Positions 7,992 to 16,328 of a stretch of DNA of 64,000 nt are shown here, in pieces. Made by a program: the position numbers and the translations under genes. Within the stretch, counting starts at the first letter, position 1, and each line of letters begins with the position of its first letter. Under the pieces are notes generated by a model, which was not told the DNA's origin, made no database searches, and saw only the letters and a program-made list of their open reading frames with translations. Source of the DNA: Cellulomonas sp. SG140 (GTDB lineage: Bacteria; Actinomycetota; Actinomycetes; Actinomycetales; Cellulomonadaceae); the NCBI RefSeq assembly GCF_025770785.1, contig NZ_JANZLA010000003.1:186001-250000 (forward strand), written 5' to 3'.

Positions 7992-8381
7992 TCAGCCTGC
8001 GTCCGGGTCCTCCGGCCTCGGCGCACCTTCCGCGGCGAACCGCCGCGCGAGCTCCGCGGTGATCTCGAGATGGCGCAGCAGGAAGGCGCTCTCGTCGAGC
8101 CGCTTGCGACGCAGCCAGCCCGTGACCTCGTCGTTGCACTTGCTGGCGTTGCAGGAGCGGCATGCCGGCGCGATGTTGTCCAGCGTGTAGCGCCCGCCGC
8201 GAGAGAGGGGGAGGACGCAGTCCCGCTGCAGCGGCGTCCCGGTCGCTCCGCAGTAGGCGCAGCCGCCCCAGGCGGCCTGGATAGCCACCCACTGGGCGTC
8301 GGTCAGGTCGTGCTCGACGCTGTCCATCCGCCGCTTGCGCCGGCGGGCCGCCCGGGCTCTGCGGGTACGTGCGACCGCCAT
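7992..8381 (-). CDS. HNH endonuclease-like protein with Cys in place of the motif His
   Basis: A 129-residue basic protein; the ATG at 8381 is chosen because the Arg-rich N-terminus and HNH domain follow directly. Zinc-ribbon cysteines C41xxC44 (CAYC) and C74xxC77 (CRSC) and the motif LDNIAPACRSCN are typical of McrA-type HNH nucleases. The first histidine of the HNH motif, normally in a D-H-V-x-P context before LSRGG, is Cys55 here (RDCVLPLSRGG; codon TGC). That histidine is normally the general base, so activity is doubtful. It is divergent from the DNA glycosylase gene, with 166 bases between the two starts. Confidence 0.8.
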   Translation of the reverse strand: MAVARTRRARAARRRKRRMDSVEHDLTDAQWVAIQAAWGGCAYCGATGTPLQRDCVLPLSRGGRYTLDNIAPACRSCNASKCNDEVTGWLRRKRLDESAFLLRHLEITAELARRFAAEGAPRPEDPDAG

Positions 8382-8547
8382 GCGGCCAACGTAGGCGCCC
8401 GCGGGTCGCCCCCGGAGTCCGCCTCGCCCGAGCGCGATCGACGGGTCCCTGCGCGACAGCCGCGCGGGGACGGGTGACGATGGCAGACCGGCGCGCCAGC
8501 TCGGCCAGGTGGCCGGCCACGGCGGACGCGGCCTGGAGGGAGACGAT

Positions 8548-9204
8548 GTGCCGCTCGACGAGGTGACGCGGGACTTCTTCGCCCGCCCGGTCCTGCAGGT
8601 GGCACCCGAGCTGCTCGGCTGCACCGTCTCCCACGCGGGCGTCACGGTCCGTCTGACCGAGGTCGAGGCGTACGACGGGTCGAACGATCCCGGGTCGCAC
8701 GCCTTCAGAGGCGTCACCGCGCGCACGCGCGTGATGTTCGGCGAGCCCGGGCACCTGTACGTCTACTTCACCTACGGCATGCACTGGTGCGCGAACCTCG
8801 TGTGCGGTCCGTCAGGCGTCGCCAGCGGTGTGCTGATGCGGGCCGGTGAGGTGGTCGACGGGCTCGACCTCGCCCGTTCACGGAGGGCCGGCGTCCGCGA
8901 CCGGGACCTGGCGAGGGGACCCGCGCGACTGGCGAAGACGCTGGCGCTCGGCCGCGACGACAACGGCGTCGACATCTGCTCGCCGGGCAGCGCCTTCGTG
9001 GTGCGGGCGCCGTGCCCTGGTCCGTCGACCGGCTCGTCGGGCGCCCCCGTGCGCACGGGCCCACGCGTCGGCATCAGCGGACCGGGTGGTGACGCTGCGG
9101 CGCACCCGTGGCGATTCTGGCTGGAGGGCGAGGCCACCGTCTCGGCCTACCGGAAGGGCGTGGTCAGACGGCCGCGGACCCCTGACGAGAGGACGGCTCG
9201 CTAA
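8548..9204 (+). CDS. mpg: 3-methyladenine DNA glycosylase (AAG/MPG family)
   Basis: A 218-residue protein. GTG 8548 is preferred over an upstream GTG at 8509 because GGAGGGAG lies at the right distance before it. The family core is complete: [16 protein letters not shown], the catalytic Glu in [38 protein letters not shown] and RGPARL with LALGRDDNG. The enzyme excises alkylated purines such as 3-methyladenine, and hypoxanthine, at the start of base-excision repair. Length is normal for bacterial AAG. It stands alone, divergent from the HNH-like gene. Confidence 0.95.
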   Translation: MPLDEVTRDFFARPVLQVAPELLGCTVSHAGVTVRLTEVEAYDGSNDPGSHAFRGVTARTRVMFGEPGHLYVYFTYGMHWCANLVCGPSGVASGVLMRAGEVVDGLDLARSRRAGVRDRDLARGPARLAKTLALGRDDNGVDICSPGSAFVVRAPCPGPSTGSSGAPVRTGPRVGISGPGGDAAAHPWRFWLEGEATVSAYRKGVVRRPRTPDERTAR

Positions 9205-9267
9205 GCGGACCAGCCCACAGTTCAGCCGCGACCTCATGCCGGGATGGCTGATCTGTGCGATGGTTAG

Positions 9268-9277
9268 CGATATATCG
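9268..9277. promoter_or_regulatory. Candidate PadR operator (palindrome CGATATATCG)
   Basis: A perfect 10-bp palindrome, CGATATATCG, lies 30 bases upstream of the PadR gene start, followed by a related GTATCGCGATCGAG segment (9282-9295). PadR-family regulators often bind AT-centred palindromes overlapping their own promoter, so autorepression of padR and the downstream kinase gene is likely. The AGAGGAG at 9294-9300 just after it is the ribosome binding site. Confidence 0.55.
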
Positions 9278-9307
9278 TCGAGTATCGCGATCGAGAGGAG
9301 TCGGACC

Positions 9308-9862
9308 ATGTACCACCACAGCGGCAAGGGAACCTTCGGTCCCGACCTGGGCAGCTTCGCCCGCAACATCGCCGGTTTCGGCATGGGCGGACCGGGCCCC
9401 CGCTTCCCGTACCCCGGGCGCGCACGGCGCGGGGACATCCGCACCGCGGTGCTGCGGGTGCTGGCGGACCAGCCGATGCACGGCTACCAGATCATCCAGG
9501 AGCTGTCCGCACGCAGCGGCGGTACCTGGAACCCGAGCGCGGGCTCGGTGTACCCCACCTTGCAGCTGCTCGCCGACGAGGGACTGGTCGTCGCCGAGGA
9601 GAGCGGCGGCAAGCGGGTCTTCTCGCTCACCGACGCCGGCCGGGCGGCCGTCGCCGACCTGACCGACGAGCCGGCGCCGTGGGACGTGGCGGCCGCCCAG
9701 TCCGACGTCACCGGGTACGCCGCGCTGCGAGAGGCCGGGATGCGGCTGGCCGCGGCGGTGGTGCAGATCGGCAGGTCGGGCGACAAGACTCAGATCATGT
9801 CGACCATCGAGATCCTCAACGCCGCGCGCAAGCAGGTCTACACGCTGCTCGCGCAGGACTGA
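9308..9862 (+). CDS. PadR family transcriptional regulator
   Basis: A 184-residue protein from ATG 9308, preceded by GAGAGGAG; the frame is open much further upstream but only as a shadow of the glycosylase gene. After a glycine/proline-rich leader, the winged helix begins near residue 45 (IRTAVLRVLADQPMHGYQIIQEL, then GSVYPTLQLLADEGLV and the wing GKRVFSLTDAGR). The C-terminal helices (from about 130) form the PadR dimerisation region. The AarF-type kinase gene starts three bases after its stop, so the two are co-transcribed and probably co-regulated through the CGATATATCG palindrome. Confidence 0.92.
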   Translation: MYHHSGKGTFGPDLGSFARNIAGFGMGGPGPRFPYPGRARRGDIRTAVLRVLADQPMHGYQIIQELSARSGGTWNPSAGSVYPTLQLLADEGLVVAEESGGKRVFSLTDAGRAAVADLTDEPAPWDVAAAQSDVTGYAALREAGMRLAAAVVQIGRSGDKTQIMSTIEILNAARKQVYTLLAQD

Positions 9863-9865
9863 GAC

Positions 9866-11545
9866 GTGGCCCAGCCGCCTCGACTGCGTGCCCGGTACCG
9901 CCGGATCGTCACGTTCTTCGCCGGGGTGACGGCGAGCTTCATCTTCTGGGAGATCGTCCTGCCCAGGCTGGGGCTGCGACGCTGGTCGAACAGCAGCCGA
10001 GCGCACCGGAACCGTCGCACGGCGGTGCGGTTCCGGGCGCTCGCCCTGGCCATGGGCGGCCTGATGATCAAGGTCGGCCAGTTCCTCTCGGCGCGCCTGG
10101 ACGTGCTTCCGGCCGAGATCACCGAGGAGCTGGCGGGTCTGCAGGACGAGGTGCCGCCGGCTGCGTTCGCCGACATCCGGCGGTGTGCCGAGGCGGAGCT
10201 CGGACGCACCTTGGCGGAGGCCTTCCGGACGTTCGACGAGACGCCGCTGGCGGCCGCCTCGCTGGGGCAGGCCCACCGGGCGGTGCTCCGGGACGCCGAC
10301 GCGGCCGAGACGGGCTTCGCGCACGTCGTCGTGAAGGTGCAGCGGCCGGACATCGACCGGATCGTCGCCGTCGACCTCGCGGCGCTCCGTCGTGTCGGTC
10401 GCTGGTTGACCCGGTACCGGCCGGTCAGCAGCCGGGCGGACGTCCCGGCCCTCGTGGAGGAGTTCGCGGCCACGACGCTGGAAGAGCTGGACTACACCGC
10501 CGAGGCCCGCAACGCCGAGCACTTCCGCTGGGTGTTCGAGAACGACGACAGGGTCGGCGTGCCGCGGGTGGCCTGGGAGCACTCACGGTTGCGGGTGCTG
10601 ACCCTCGAGGACGTCTCGGCGATCCGGCTCGGCGACTACGCCCAGATCACGGCCGCGGGGATCGACCGCGCACAGGTCGCCGAGAAGCTGGTGGAGACCT
10701 ACCTGCAGCAGATCTTCGACGACGGGGTGTTCCACGCCGACCCGCACCCCGGCAACCTCTTCGTCTCACCCGTCGACGGGCACCCCGGGCAGTTCCGCCT
10801 GACGTTCATCGACTTCGGGATGGTCGGACGGGTCCCCGACACGCTGCGTACCTCGCTGCGGGAGGCGTTGATCGCCGTCGGCACCCAGGACTCCGCCCGG
10901 CTCGTGGCCGCCTTCACGTCCATGGGCGTGCTGCTGCCGACCGCCGACACCAAGCTGATGGACCTCGCCGTGGCCCAGGTGTTCGACCGCTTCGGCGGCA
11001 TGGCGATGAGCGACCTGCGCAACATCAGCCACAAGGAGATGGCGAAGATCGGCCTGCAGTTCCGTGAGCTGCTGGTCAGCATGCCGTTCCAGCTCCCGGA
11101 GAACCTGCTGCTGCTCGGCCGCACGCTGGCGGTCCTGTCGGGCATGTGCGCCGGACTGAACCCCGACTTCAACCTGTGGACGTCGATCACGCCGTATGCC
11201 GCCACGCTGGTCTCCGGAGAGGCCGGCGAGGGCGGCCTGTGGAGCACGATCACCACGGAAGGCGCCAAGATCGCGCAGTCGCTGGTGGCGCTCCCCGGGC
11301 GCGCCGACCGCATCCTGACCCTCGTCGAGCGCGGTGACCTCTCGGTGAAGACGCCGATGCTCGAGCTGCGGGTCCGGCAGCTCGACCGCTCCGTGCGGCA
11401 GATCCCGATGGCCATCGTCTTCGCGGCCCTCCTCCTGGCGGGTGCCGTGCTCTACGGGGCCGAGCCGACCTTCGCCAAGGTGCTCATGGCCGGGTCCCTG
11501 CTGCCGCTGATCGGTGCGCTCCGGCGCGGGCGGGGGCGCTGGTAG
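9866..11545 (+). CDS. AarF/ABC1/UbiB-family atypical kinase
   Basis: A 559-residue protein from GTG 9866. The family-specific KxGQ motif is intact (MIKVGQFLSARLD, Lys69-Gln72), as are ASLGQAHRA, HADPHPGNLF and the metal-binding FIDFGMVGR. Two hydrophobic helices at the C-terminus (about 510-550) would anchor it in the membrane. UbiB-type ATPases support isoprenoid quinone or other prenyl-lipid metabolism; actinobacteria make menaquinone, so the lipid partner is not obvious. Pairing with a PadR repressor suggests induction by a lipophilic or phenolic stress compound; that is inference. Confidence 0.93.
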   Translation: MAQPPRLRARYRRIVTFFAGVTASFIFWEIVLPRLGLRRWSNSSRAHRNRRTAVRFRALALAMGGLMIKVGQFLSARLDVLPAEITEELAGLQDEVPPAAFADIRRCAEAELGRTLAEAFRTFDETPLAAASLGQAHRAVLRDADAAETGFAHVVVKVQRPDIDRIVAVDLAALRRVGRWLTRYRPVSSRADVPALVEEFAATTLEELDYTAEARNAEHFRWVFENDDRVGVPRVAWEHSRLRVLTLEDVSAIRLGDYAQITAAGIDRAQVAEKLVETYLQQIFDDGVFHADPHPGNLFVSPVDGHPGQFRLTFIDFGMVGRVPDTLRTSLREALIAVGTQDSARLVAAFTSMGVLLPTADTKLMDLAVAQVFDRFGGMAMSDLRNISHKEMAKIGLQFRELLVSMPFQLPENLLLLGRTLAVLSGMCAGLNPDFNLWTSITPYAATLVSGEAGEGGLWSTITTEGAKIAQSLVALPGRADRILTLVERGDLSVKTPMLELRVRQLDRSVRQIPMAIVFAALLLAGAVLYGAEPTFAKVLMAGSLLPLIGALRRGRGRW

Positions 11546-11561
11546 GGGAGTCGCACCGGGA

Positions 11562-11579
11562 CGCGTCGAGCACGACGCG
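11562..11579 (+). terminator. Hairpin terminator after the AarF-type kinase gene
   Basis: A perfect 7-bp stem, CGCGTCG / CGACGCG, with an AGCA loop lies 16 bases after the kinase stop. A second small hairpin, GGAAG-CC-CTTCC, follows directly. No T-tract, as is common in high-GC actinobacteria. Confidence 0.5.
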
Positions 11580-11723
11580 GGAAGCCCTTCCACCCGGCCA
11601 GAGCGTTCAGACCAGGCCCGCGCCGGTCGATCCTCTGGTATGCACGAAGAGGTGCCCCGCCTGGCGCCAGCCAGGCGGACGCCCGACGACTCCGGGGGAG
11701 CTGTGGCCGGTCTCACCTGCACC

Positions 11724-11759
11724 GCCGCGGCTGGCGGCCGGGCCGGTACCAGCCACGGC
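11724..11759 (+). other. Imperfect hairpin upstream of the EAL gene
   Basis: GCCGCGGCTGG (11724-11734) can pair with CCAGCCACGGC (11749-11759) with one mismatch over 11 positions and a 14-base loop. It ends 35 bases before the EAL protein start, so it could affect translation or be a late terminator for the upstream operon. Nothing protein-like was seen in the rest of the 11546-11794 gap. Confidence 0.25.
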
Positions 11760-11794
11760 CGGCACCCGACGACCTCGGTCGCGGAGCACTCCTC

Positions 11795-13000
11795 ATGAAG
11801 CTCCCCGCCGGGGTGGGCGAGACCGCGCAGGCCGGGATGTCGTCGCACGCCCGCGAGCGCCTCGGGCTCCTCCTGGACACCTCGTCGCGAACCGGCCCGG
11901 CGTTCGCCGGGGCGCTGATCGCAGTCACGGTCGCCGCCGCCTGGTTGGGCACCTACGCGGCCGGGGGGACGAAGTCCGTGCTGCCCCAGATGTTCTACCT
12001 GCCGATCATCGTGGCGGCCGGTCGCTTCGGGTGGCCGGGTGCAGTGGCGACCGCGAGCGTCTCCGGGATCGTGACCGGTCCTCTGATGCCGCTCGACGTG
12101 GCGGCCGGACTGCCACAGGCCCCGGAGGCGTGGGTCGCACGCCTGGTCGCCTTCCTGACGGTCGGCGTCGTCGTGGCGTGGCTGACGGGGGAGTCGCGCG
12201 TCTCCGTCATCGACTTCGCTCGCGACGCCCGCGCCGCGCGGGTCCTCCTGCGGGGCCTCGAACGGGGGGACTTCAGCGTCCGCTACCAGCCGGTGGTGGA
12301 CCTCGGGAGCGGCCGGACCACCGGGTTCGAGGCGCTGTGCCGTTGGGACGGGGCGGCGCTCGGGAGCGGTTCCCCCTCCGTGTTCATCCCGCTCGCCGAA
12401 CGGACCGGGACCGTCGGCCCGATCGGGCGGTTCGTGCTGCGCGAAGCCGTCCGCCAAGGCGCGGCCTGGCAGCGCGACGGGTCCAACGTGGTGATGGCGG
12501 TCAACGTCTCAGCGCACCAGCTCAGCGACCCCGACCTGTTCTCGCAGGTGCGCACCGCACTCCTGGACGCGGGCCTGCGACCGGCGAGCCTCTGCATCGA
12601 GATCACGGAGACGGCCATCGTGCAGGACCGGCCTACGGCGCTCGGCCACGTCCGCGCTCTGCACGACCTCGGCGTCACGATCGCGCTGGACGACTTCGGC
12701 AGCGGGCACGCCTCGCTGGCCTACCTGCTCGACTTCCCGATCGACATCCTCAAGATCGACGTGGCGTTCGTCAGCACCGTGGACTCGGACGCCAGGAGCG
12801 CGGCGCTCGTGAGCGGCATCGTCGAGCTCGCCCGCGCGCTCGGCGCGAAGACGATCGCGGAGGGCATCGAGCGGCCGGCGCAGCTGGACACGCTGCGAGC
12901 GATGGGCTGCGACTACGGCCAGGGCTACCTCCTGGGCCGACCCGGGCCGGCGCCGTCCAGCTCGGTGCTGCGCTCGTCGGACCACCCGGCGGCGACGTAG
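11795..13000 (+). CDS. Membrane-anchored EAL-domain cyclic-di-GMP phosphodiesterase
   Basis: A 401-residue protein starting at ATG 11795 after a GGAG site. Residues about 35-132 contain three to four membrane segments of a MASE-like input domain. The EAL domain runs from about 155 to 390. Its catalytic set looks complete: EAL 179-181, Asn in AVNVSA (237), Glu in EITET (269), DD 299-300 in LDDFGSG, Lys320 in LKID, Glu356 in AEGIE and Gln376 in GCDYGQGY. Hydrolysis of c-di-GMP to pGpG is expected. No GGDEF partner domain is present, so it should only degrade the messenger in response to an envelope or membrane signal. It is monocistronic and bounded downstream by a strong terminator. Confidence 0.93.
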   Translation: MKLPAGVGETAQAGMSSHARERLGLLLDTSSRTGPAFAGALIAVTVAAAWLGTYAAGGTKSVLPQMFYLPIIVAAGRFGWPGAVATASVSGIVTGPLMPLDVAAGLPQAPEAWVARLVAFLTVGVVVAWLTGESRVSVIDFARDARAARVLLRGLERGDFSVRYQPVVDLGSGRTTGFEALCRWDGAALGSGSPSVFIPLAERTGTVGPIGRFVLREAVRQGAAWQRDGSNVVMAVNVSAHQLSDPDLFSQVRTALLDAGLRPASLCIEITETAIVQDRPTALGHVRALHDLGVTIALDDFGSGHASLAYLLDFPIDILKIDVAFVSTVDSDARSAALVSGIVELARALGAKTIAEGIERPAQLDTLRAMGCDYGQGYLLGRPGPAPSSSVLRSSDHPAAT

Positions 13001-13028
13001 GACAGGTCGAGACACCGACGGAGCCGGT

Positions 13029-13070
13029 CGACCCGCTCGACCGAGCCGGTGCGCTCGGTCGAGCGGGTCG
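13029..13070. terminator. Bidirectional terminator, perfect 17-bp stem
   Basis: CGACCCGCTCGACCGAG (13029-13045) and CTCGGTCGAGCGGGTCG (13054-13070) are exact reverse complements around an 8-base loop. It lies between the converging 3' ends of the EAL and oleate hydratase genes, 29 bases after one stop and 9 bases after the other, so it can serve both. Confidence 0.8.
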
Positions 13071-13079
13071 CAACGGCGG

Positions 13080-14861
13080 TCAGCCGCGGACGAGACCGTG
13101 CTCGGCGAGCAGCTTGGCGATCTGCGTGCCACCCACCAGGCCGTCCAGCACCTGCTGGCCGAGCGGGCCGCCGGGGATGTCGAGCGGGGCACCGTCGCGC
13201 AGGTCGCTCGTCGCCTGCAGCAGCGTGCGGATGTCGTAGGTGGAGGCGAACACCTCGGGAATGCCGCGCTCGATGTCGAGCAGGGTGTACACGGCCTCCA
13301 TCGGGGTCCGCACGGAGTACTCGACGGTGAAGATGATGTCCCGCTGCTTGGTCTCCGCGAACTGGCCGATGAAGGCGAAGTTGACCGATCCGTCGGGCAC
13401 GACGTCCGGCCGGTCACCGGCCTGACGGGGCATGAAGAACGCCGTGACGTACGGCATCATCACCGGCACGGTCTTGGCACCCGTGGCGGCCAGCTCGGGG
13501 ATCTCCTCCACCGGAACGCCCATGTGGTACAGCCACTCCTGGGTGATCTCCTCACCCGTGCACTCCTGCATCGGCTTCTTGACGAAGTCGCCCGGCCGGT
13601 CGACGAACAGCGCGTAGACCCACGCCACGATCTCGTCCGGCTTCTGCTGCTTGAAGTGCGGCTGGCGGTTCACGGTCCACGACATCAGCCAGCTGGAGTC
13701 GCGCGCGGTGACGATGCCGCCGGTGACCACCTTGCCGGCGAACGGGTCGCGGCCGGCGATCTTCTCGATGTAGCGGGGGATGCGCTCGTCGAGCGTGGTG
13801 ACGGTCGCCGACTCCCACTTGCTCTCCGGGATGTGCGAGCCGAACACGTCCGGGTGCCCGAACGACGGGTCCTTCGCGGCGATGCGCCGCCACAGGTCCC
13901 AGGCCGGTGCCGGCCCCTCGTCCAGCCGGGCCGGCGTGTGGTGGTCGCCGTTGTCGGAGTTCTCGGTGAGCGACCCGATGGTCATGAACAGCAGGTCGTT
14001 CTCGGTCAGGTCGACGCCGTCGCCGCCGGCGCCGTTCTCGCCCGACACCCAGTGGATCCGGGTGGCCTGCTTGCGGCCGGTGGCGGGGTCGATGTCGAAG
14101 TCGACGTCGGTGACCTCGGTCTCGAACCGGAAGACGACCCCCTGGTCCAGCAGCCAGGTGTACAGCGGCAGCACGAACGACTCGTACTGGTTGTACTTGC
14201 TGAACTGCAGGGCGCTCATGTCGCCCAGCCCGCCCATGTGGTGGATGAACCGGTGCAGGTACAGCTTCATCTCGAGGGCGGAGTGCCACTCCTCGAACGC
14301 CAGCATGGTCCGCCAGTACAGCCAGAAGTTGCTGGCGAAGAACTCGGGGGAGAAGACCTCGTTGATCCGCTTGTTCTCCAGCTGCTCACGCGTGGCGAGG
14401 AAGACCTTGATGAGCTCCTTCTGCGCCTTCTCCGACATGTCGAACTTCGCGTCGGTGTGGGCGTCCTGCCCCTGCTTCTCGGTGACCCGCAGCAGGCTGT
14501 AGTTCGGGTCGTCCTTGTTCAGCCAGTAGAACTCGTCGAGCACGCTCGCACCCTCGATCTCCAGGGAGGGAATCGACCGGAACAGCTCCCAGAGCAGCTC
14601 GTAGTGGCTCTCGAGCTCGCGTCCGCCGCGGATCACGAAGCCCTTCTCGGGCTCCTTGATGCCGTCGAGCGCACCGCCCGGCAGCCGCAGCCGCTCGAGG
14701 ATCGTGATCCGCGAGCCCGGCATCTGCCCGTCGCGGATCAGGAAGGCGGCACCGGCGAGCGAGGCGAGCCCCGCACCCACGAACCACGCCGTCTTGTCGT
14801 CCACACCGGCAGGCTTGCGGGGACGCGCGAACGCCTCGTAGTTGCCGCTGCTGTAGTACAT
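13080..14861 (-). CDS. ohyA: Oleate hydratase
   Basis: A 593-residue flavoprotein. The family N-terminus MYYSSGNYEAFARPRKP is present, followed by the FAD dinucleotide-binding GAGLASLAGAAFLIRDG (29-45) ending at acidic Glu56 (ITILERL), GGALDG, RGGRELESHYE, and later FMTIGS and QFAETKQRDIIFTVEYSV. These are characteristic of bacterial oleate hydratases, which add water to the cis-9 double bond of unsaturated fatty acids to give 10-hydroxy acids, thereby detoxifying them. Length is within the usual 560-650 range. It lies 40 bases downstream of a TetR gene on the same strand and is probably de-repressed by free fatty acids. Confidence 0.95.
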   Translation of the reverse strand: MYYSSGNYEAFARPRKPAGVDDKTAWFVGAGLASLAGAAFLIRDGQMPGSRITILERLRLPGGALDGIKEPEKGFVIRGGRELESHYELLWELFRSIPSLEIEGASVLDEFYWLNKDDPNYSLLRVTEKQGQDAHTDAKFDMSEKAQKELIKVFLATREQLENKRINEVFSPEFFASNFWLYWRTMLAFEEWHSALEMKLYLHRFIHHMGGLGDMSALQFSKYNQYESFVLPLYTWLLDQGVVFRFETEVTDVDFDIDPATGRKQATRIHWVSGENGAGGDGVDLTENDLLFMTIGSLTENSDNGDHHTPARLDEGPAPAWDLWRRIAAKDPSFGHPDVFGSHIPESKWESATVTTLDERIPRYIEKIAGRDPFAGKVVTGGIVTARDSSWLMSWTVNRQPHFKQQKPDEIVAWVYALFVDRPGDFVKKPMQECTGEEITQEWLYHMGVPVEEIPELAATGAKTVPVMMPYVTAFFMPRQAGDRPDVVPDGSVNFAFIGQFAETKQRDIIFTVEYSVRTPMEAVYTLLDIERGIPEVFASTYDIRTLLQATSDLRDGAPLDIPGGPLGQQVLDGLVGGTQIAKLLAEHGLVRG

Positions 14862-14901
14862 CGCCTTGCCTTTCGCAGTAGTCGTCCCGGGGGCCGGATG
14901 G

Positions 14902-15552
14902 CTAGCGGGAGGTGTCCTCGACGGACGACGCCAGGAATCCCTGGACGATCTGGGCCACCTGCGCCCGCAGCTCCTCGGCGGTGTCCGCGCCCGGGTGCGC
15001 CCCGGTCAGGGGTTGGGCGAGCAGCAGGTTGAGCACCGCGAAGACGCTCCGGGCGGCGCGGGCGGCGCCGACGGCGAGGGCGGGCTCGTCGCGACGCGCC
15101 GGGTCGACGGCGTCGAGCAGCCGGGCCGCGACGAGGTCCTCGAGGCGACGGACCAGAGCCAGACCCTGGCCGCGGTACTTCTCCGTCGGCCCGCCGAACA
15201 GAAGCTCGCGCTGGTAGACCGCCGCGTTGCGCAGGTCGTGCGCCCCGCTCAGCACGGTACCGACGAGCGCGTTCACGGCAGCCGTCACGTCGGGCTCCGC
15301 GGCGGCCCTGCGGTCGCCCTCGTCGATCGCGGTGCGCAGCTGCTCGTTGTAGACCATGAGGAACAGCTCGCCCTTGGTCGCCGCGTAGCGGAACAGCGTG
15401 CCGGCTCCGACGTCGGCGCGTTCGGCGATCTCCTGGGTGGTGACGCCGTCGAACCCGTGCTCGGAGAACAGCGCCGACGCGGCGTCGAAGATGCGCGCGT
15501 ACTTCTCGCGGGCGTTGCGCTCACGCCGCCCCGGTGCTGGCGGGCTGGTCAT
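14902..15552 (-). CDS. TetR family transcriptional regulator
   Basis: A 216-residue regulator. ATG 15552 is chosen because GGAGG lies five bases upstream of it; an upstream in-frame start would add an unlikely Arg/Pro-rich leader. The helix-turn-helix is clear (KYARIFDAASALFSEHGFDG, VTTQEIAERADVGAGTLFRY, then KGELFLMVYNEQL). The C-terminal ligand domain is ordinary. It precedes the oleate hydratase gene in the same direction and probably controls the pair through the CGGAG-CTCCG palindrome upstream. Confidence 0.92.
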   Translation of the reverse strand: MTSPPAPGRRERNAREKYARIFDAASALFSEHGFDGVTTQEIAERADVGAGTLFRYAATKGELFLMVYNEQLRTAIDEGDRRAAAEPDVTAAVNALVGTVLSGAHDLRNAAVYQRELLFGGPTEKYRGQGLALVRRLEDLVAARLLDAVDPARRDEPALAVGAARAARSVFAVLNLLLAQPLTGAHPGADTAEELRAQVAQIVQGFLASSVEDTSR

Positions 15553-15622
15553 CGAACCTCCGGTGGGCCGGTCGTCCGGCCGGACGGGGGCCGGACGGGG
15601 TCGCCTCGTCGTCGCCACATTT

Positions 15623-15636
15623 CGGAGCGTACTCCG
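15623..15636. promoter_or_regulatory. Candidate TetR operator (CGGAG-N4-CTCCG)
   Basis: An exact inverted repeat, CGGAG (15623-15627) and CTCCG (15632-15636), lies 71 bases upstream of the TetR start in the gap between it and the divergent DUF1003 gene. On the minus strand it is preceded by AT-richer ATAA sequence, consistent with promoter overlap. This is the expected place for self-control of the tetR-ohyA operon. Confidence 0.45.
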
Positions 15637-15788
15637 TTATGAGCCGACTCCGCAATCACTGACGGGGCGACCGCTCTCTCCACTCCCGGCGTCCCGGTGA
15701 AGAGCCTCCGACGGCCGAGCGGTCCTCGGCTCTAGCCTTCGTCGCAGACCGGCGGGAGCGGCCCGCCGCGCACCGCGGAGACAGGCCC

Positions 15789-16298
15789 ATGAGCAGCGCA
15801 GCAGGCGCCACGACCAGCCCCCGGAAGCACCCGGTCCCGCACCTCCGGCCTCGCACGCTGCTGAGGCGAGCCGATCTCGCACGGGTCCATCCGACGGTGC
15901 TCGCCGAGGCGGAGCATCGCGCCGCCAGCCTTCAGCTCCGGGTCGCCGACGCCATCACGTCCTTCGCCGGCTCGATGTGGTTCGTGTATCTGCACATCGC
16001 GCTGTTCGCCGTCTGGATGTCGTGGTTCGAGAAGTCGCCGTGGCCGACGTTGACCCTCATCGTGTCGCTCGAGGCGATCTTCCTGTCGACCTTCGTCATG
16101 ATCGGGCAGAACAGGCAGGCGGCGTTCCAGCAGGCCAAGGCCGACCACGACTACCAGGAGCAGGAGTCGCTCCTGAAGGAGAACACCGAGCTCACCCGGC
16201 TCATCCACGCCCTGTCGGAAGAGATCCACGCGCGGGTGCTCGCCGAGGTGCAGTCCGGGTTGGCGGCCAAGGCGGAGCAAGCAGAGCCGCCGCACTGA
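15789..16298 (+). CDS. DUF1003 family membrane protein
   Basis: A 169-residue protein. Two membrane helices (SMWFVYLHIALFAVWMSWF at about 61-79 and LTLIVSLEAIFLSTFVMIG at about 88-106) are separated by the short SPWPT turn. They are followed by QNRQAAFQQAKADHDYQ and a C-terminal coiled-coil-like helix, which is the DUF1003 pattern. The biochemical role of the family is unknown. It is divergent from the TetR gene and converges on the cupredoxin gene with only 30 bases between their ends. Confidence 0.9.
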   Translation: MSSAAGATTSPRKHPVPHLRPRTLLRRADLARVHPTVLAEAEHRAASLQLRVADAITSFAGSMWFVYLHIALFAVWMSWFEKSPWPTLTLIVSLEAIFLSTFVMIGQNRQAAFQQAKADHDYQEQESLLKENTELTRLIHALSEEIHARVLAEVQSGLAAKAEQAEPPH

Positions 16299-16328
16299 CC
16301 ACCACCGGCCGGCACGCTCACCGGCAGC

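Noticed and set aside
9268-9277. CGATATATCG as a sixth member of the CGATWATCG set
   Set aside because: It has a two-base centre instead of one, so spacing differs. It lies 20 kb away next to padR and fits PadR control.
11514-11798. Short plus-strand open frame between the AarF-type kinase and EAL genes
   Set aside because: No ribosome binding site and low-complexity composition. It overlaps a hairpin and the kinase 3' end.
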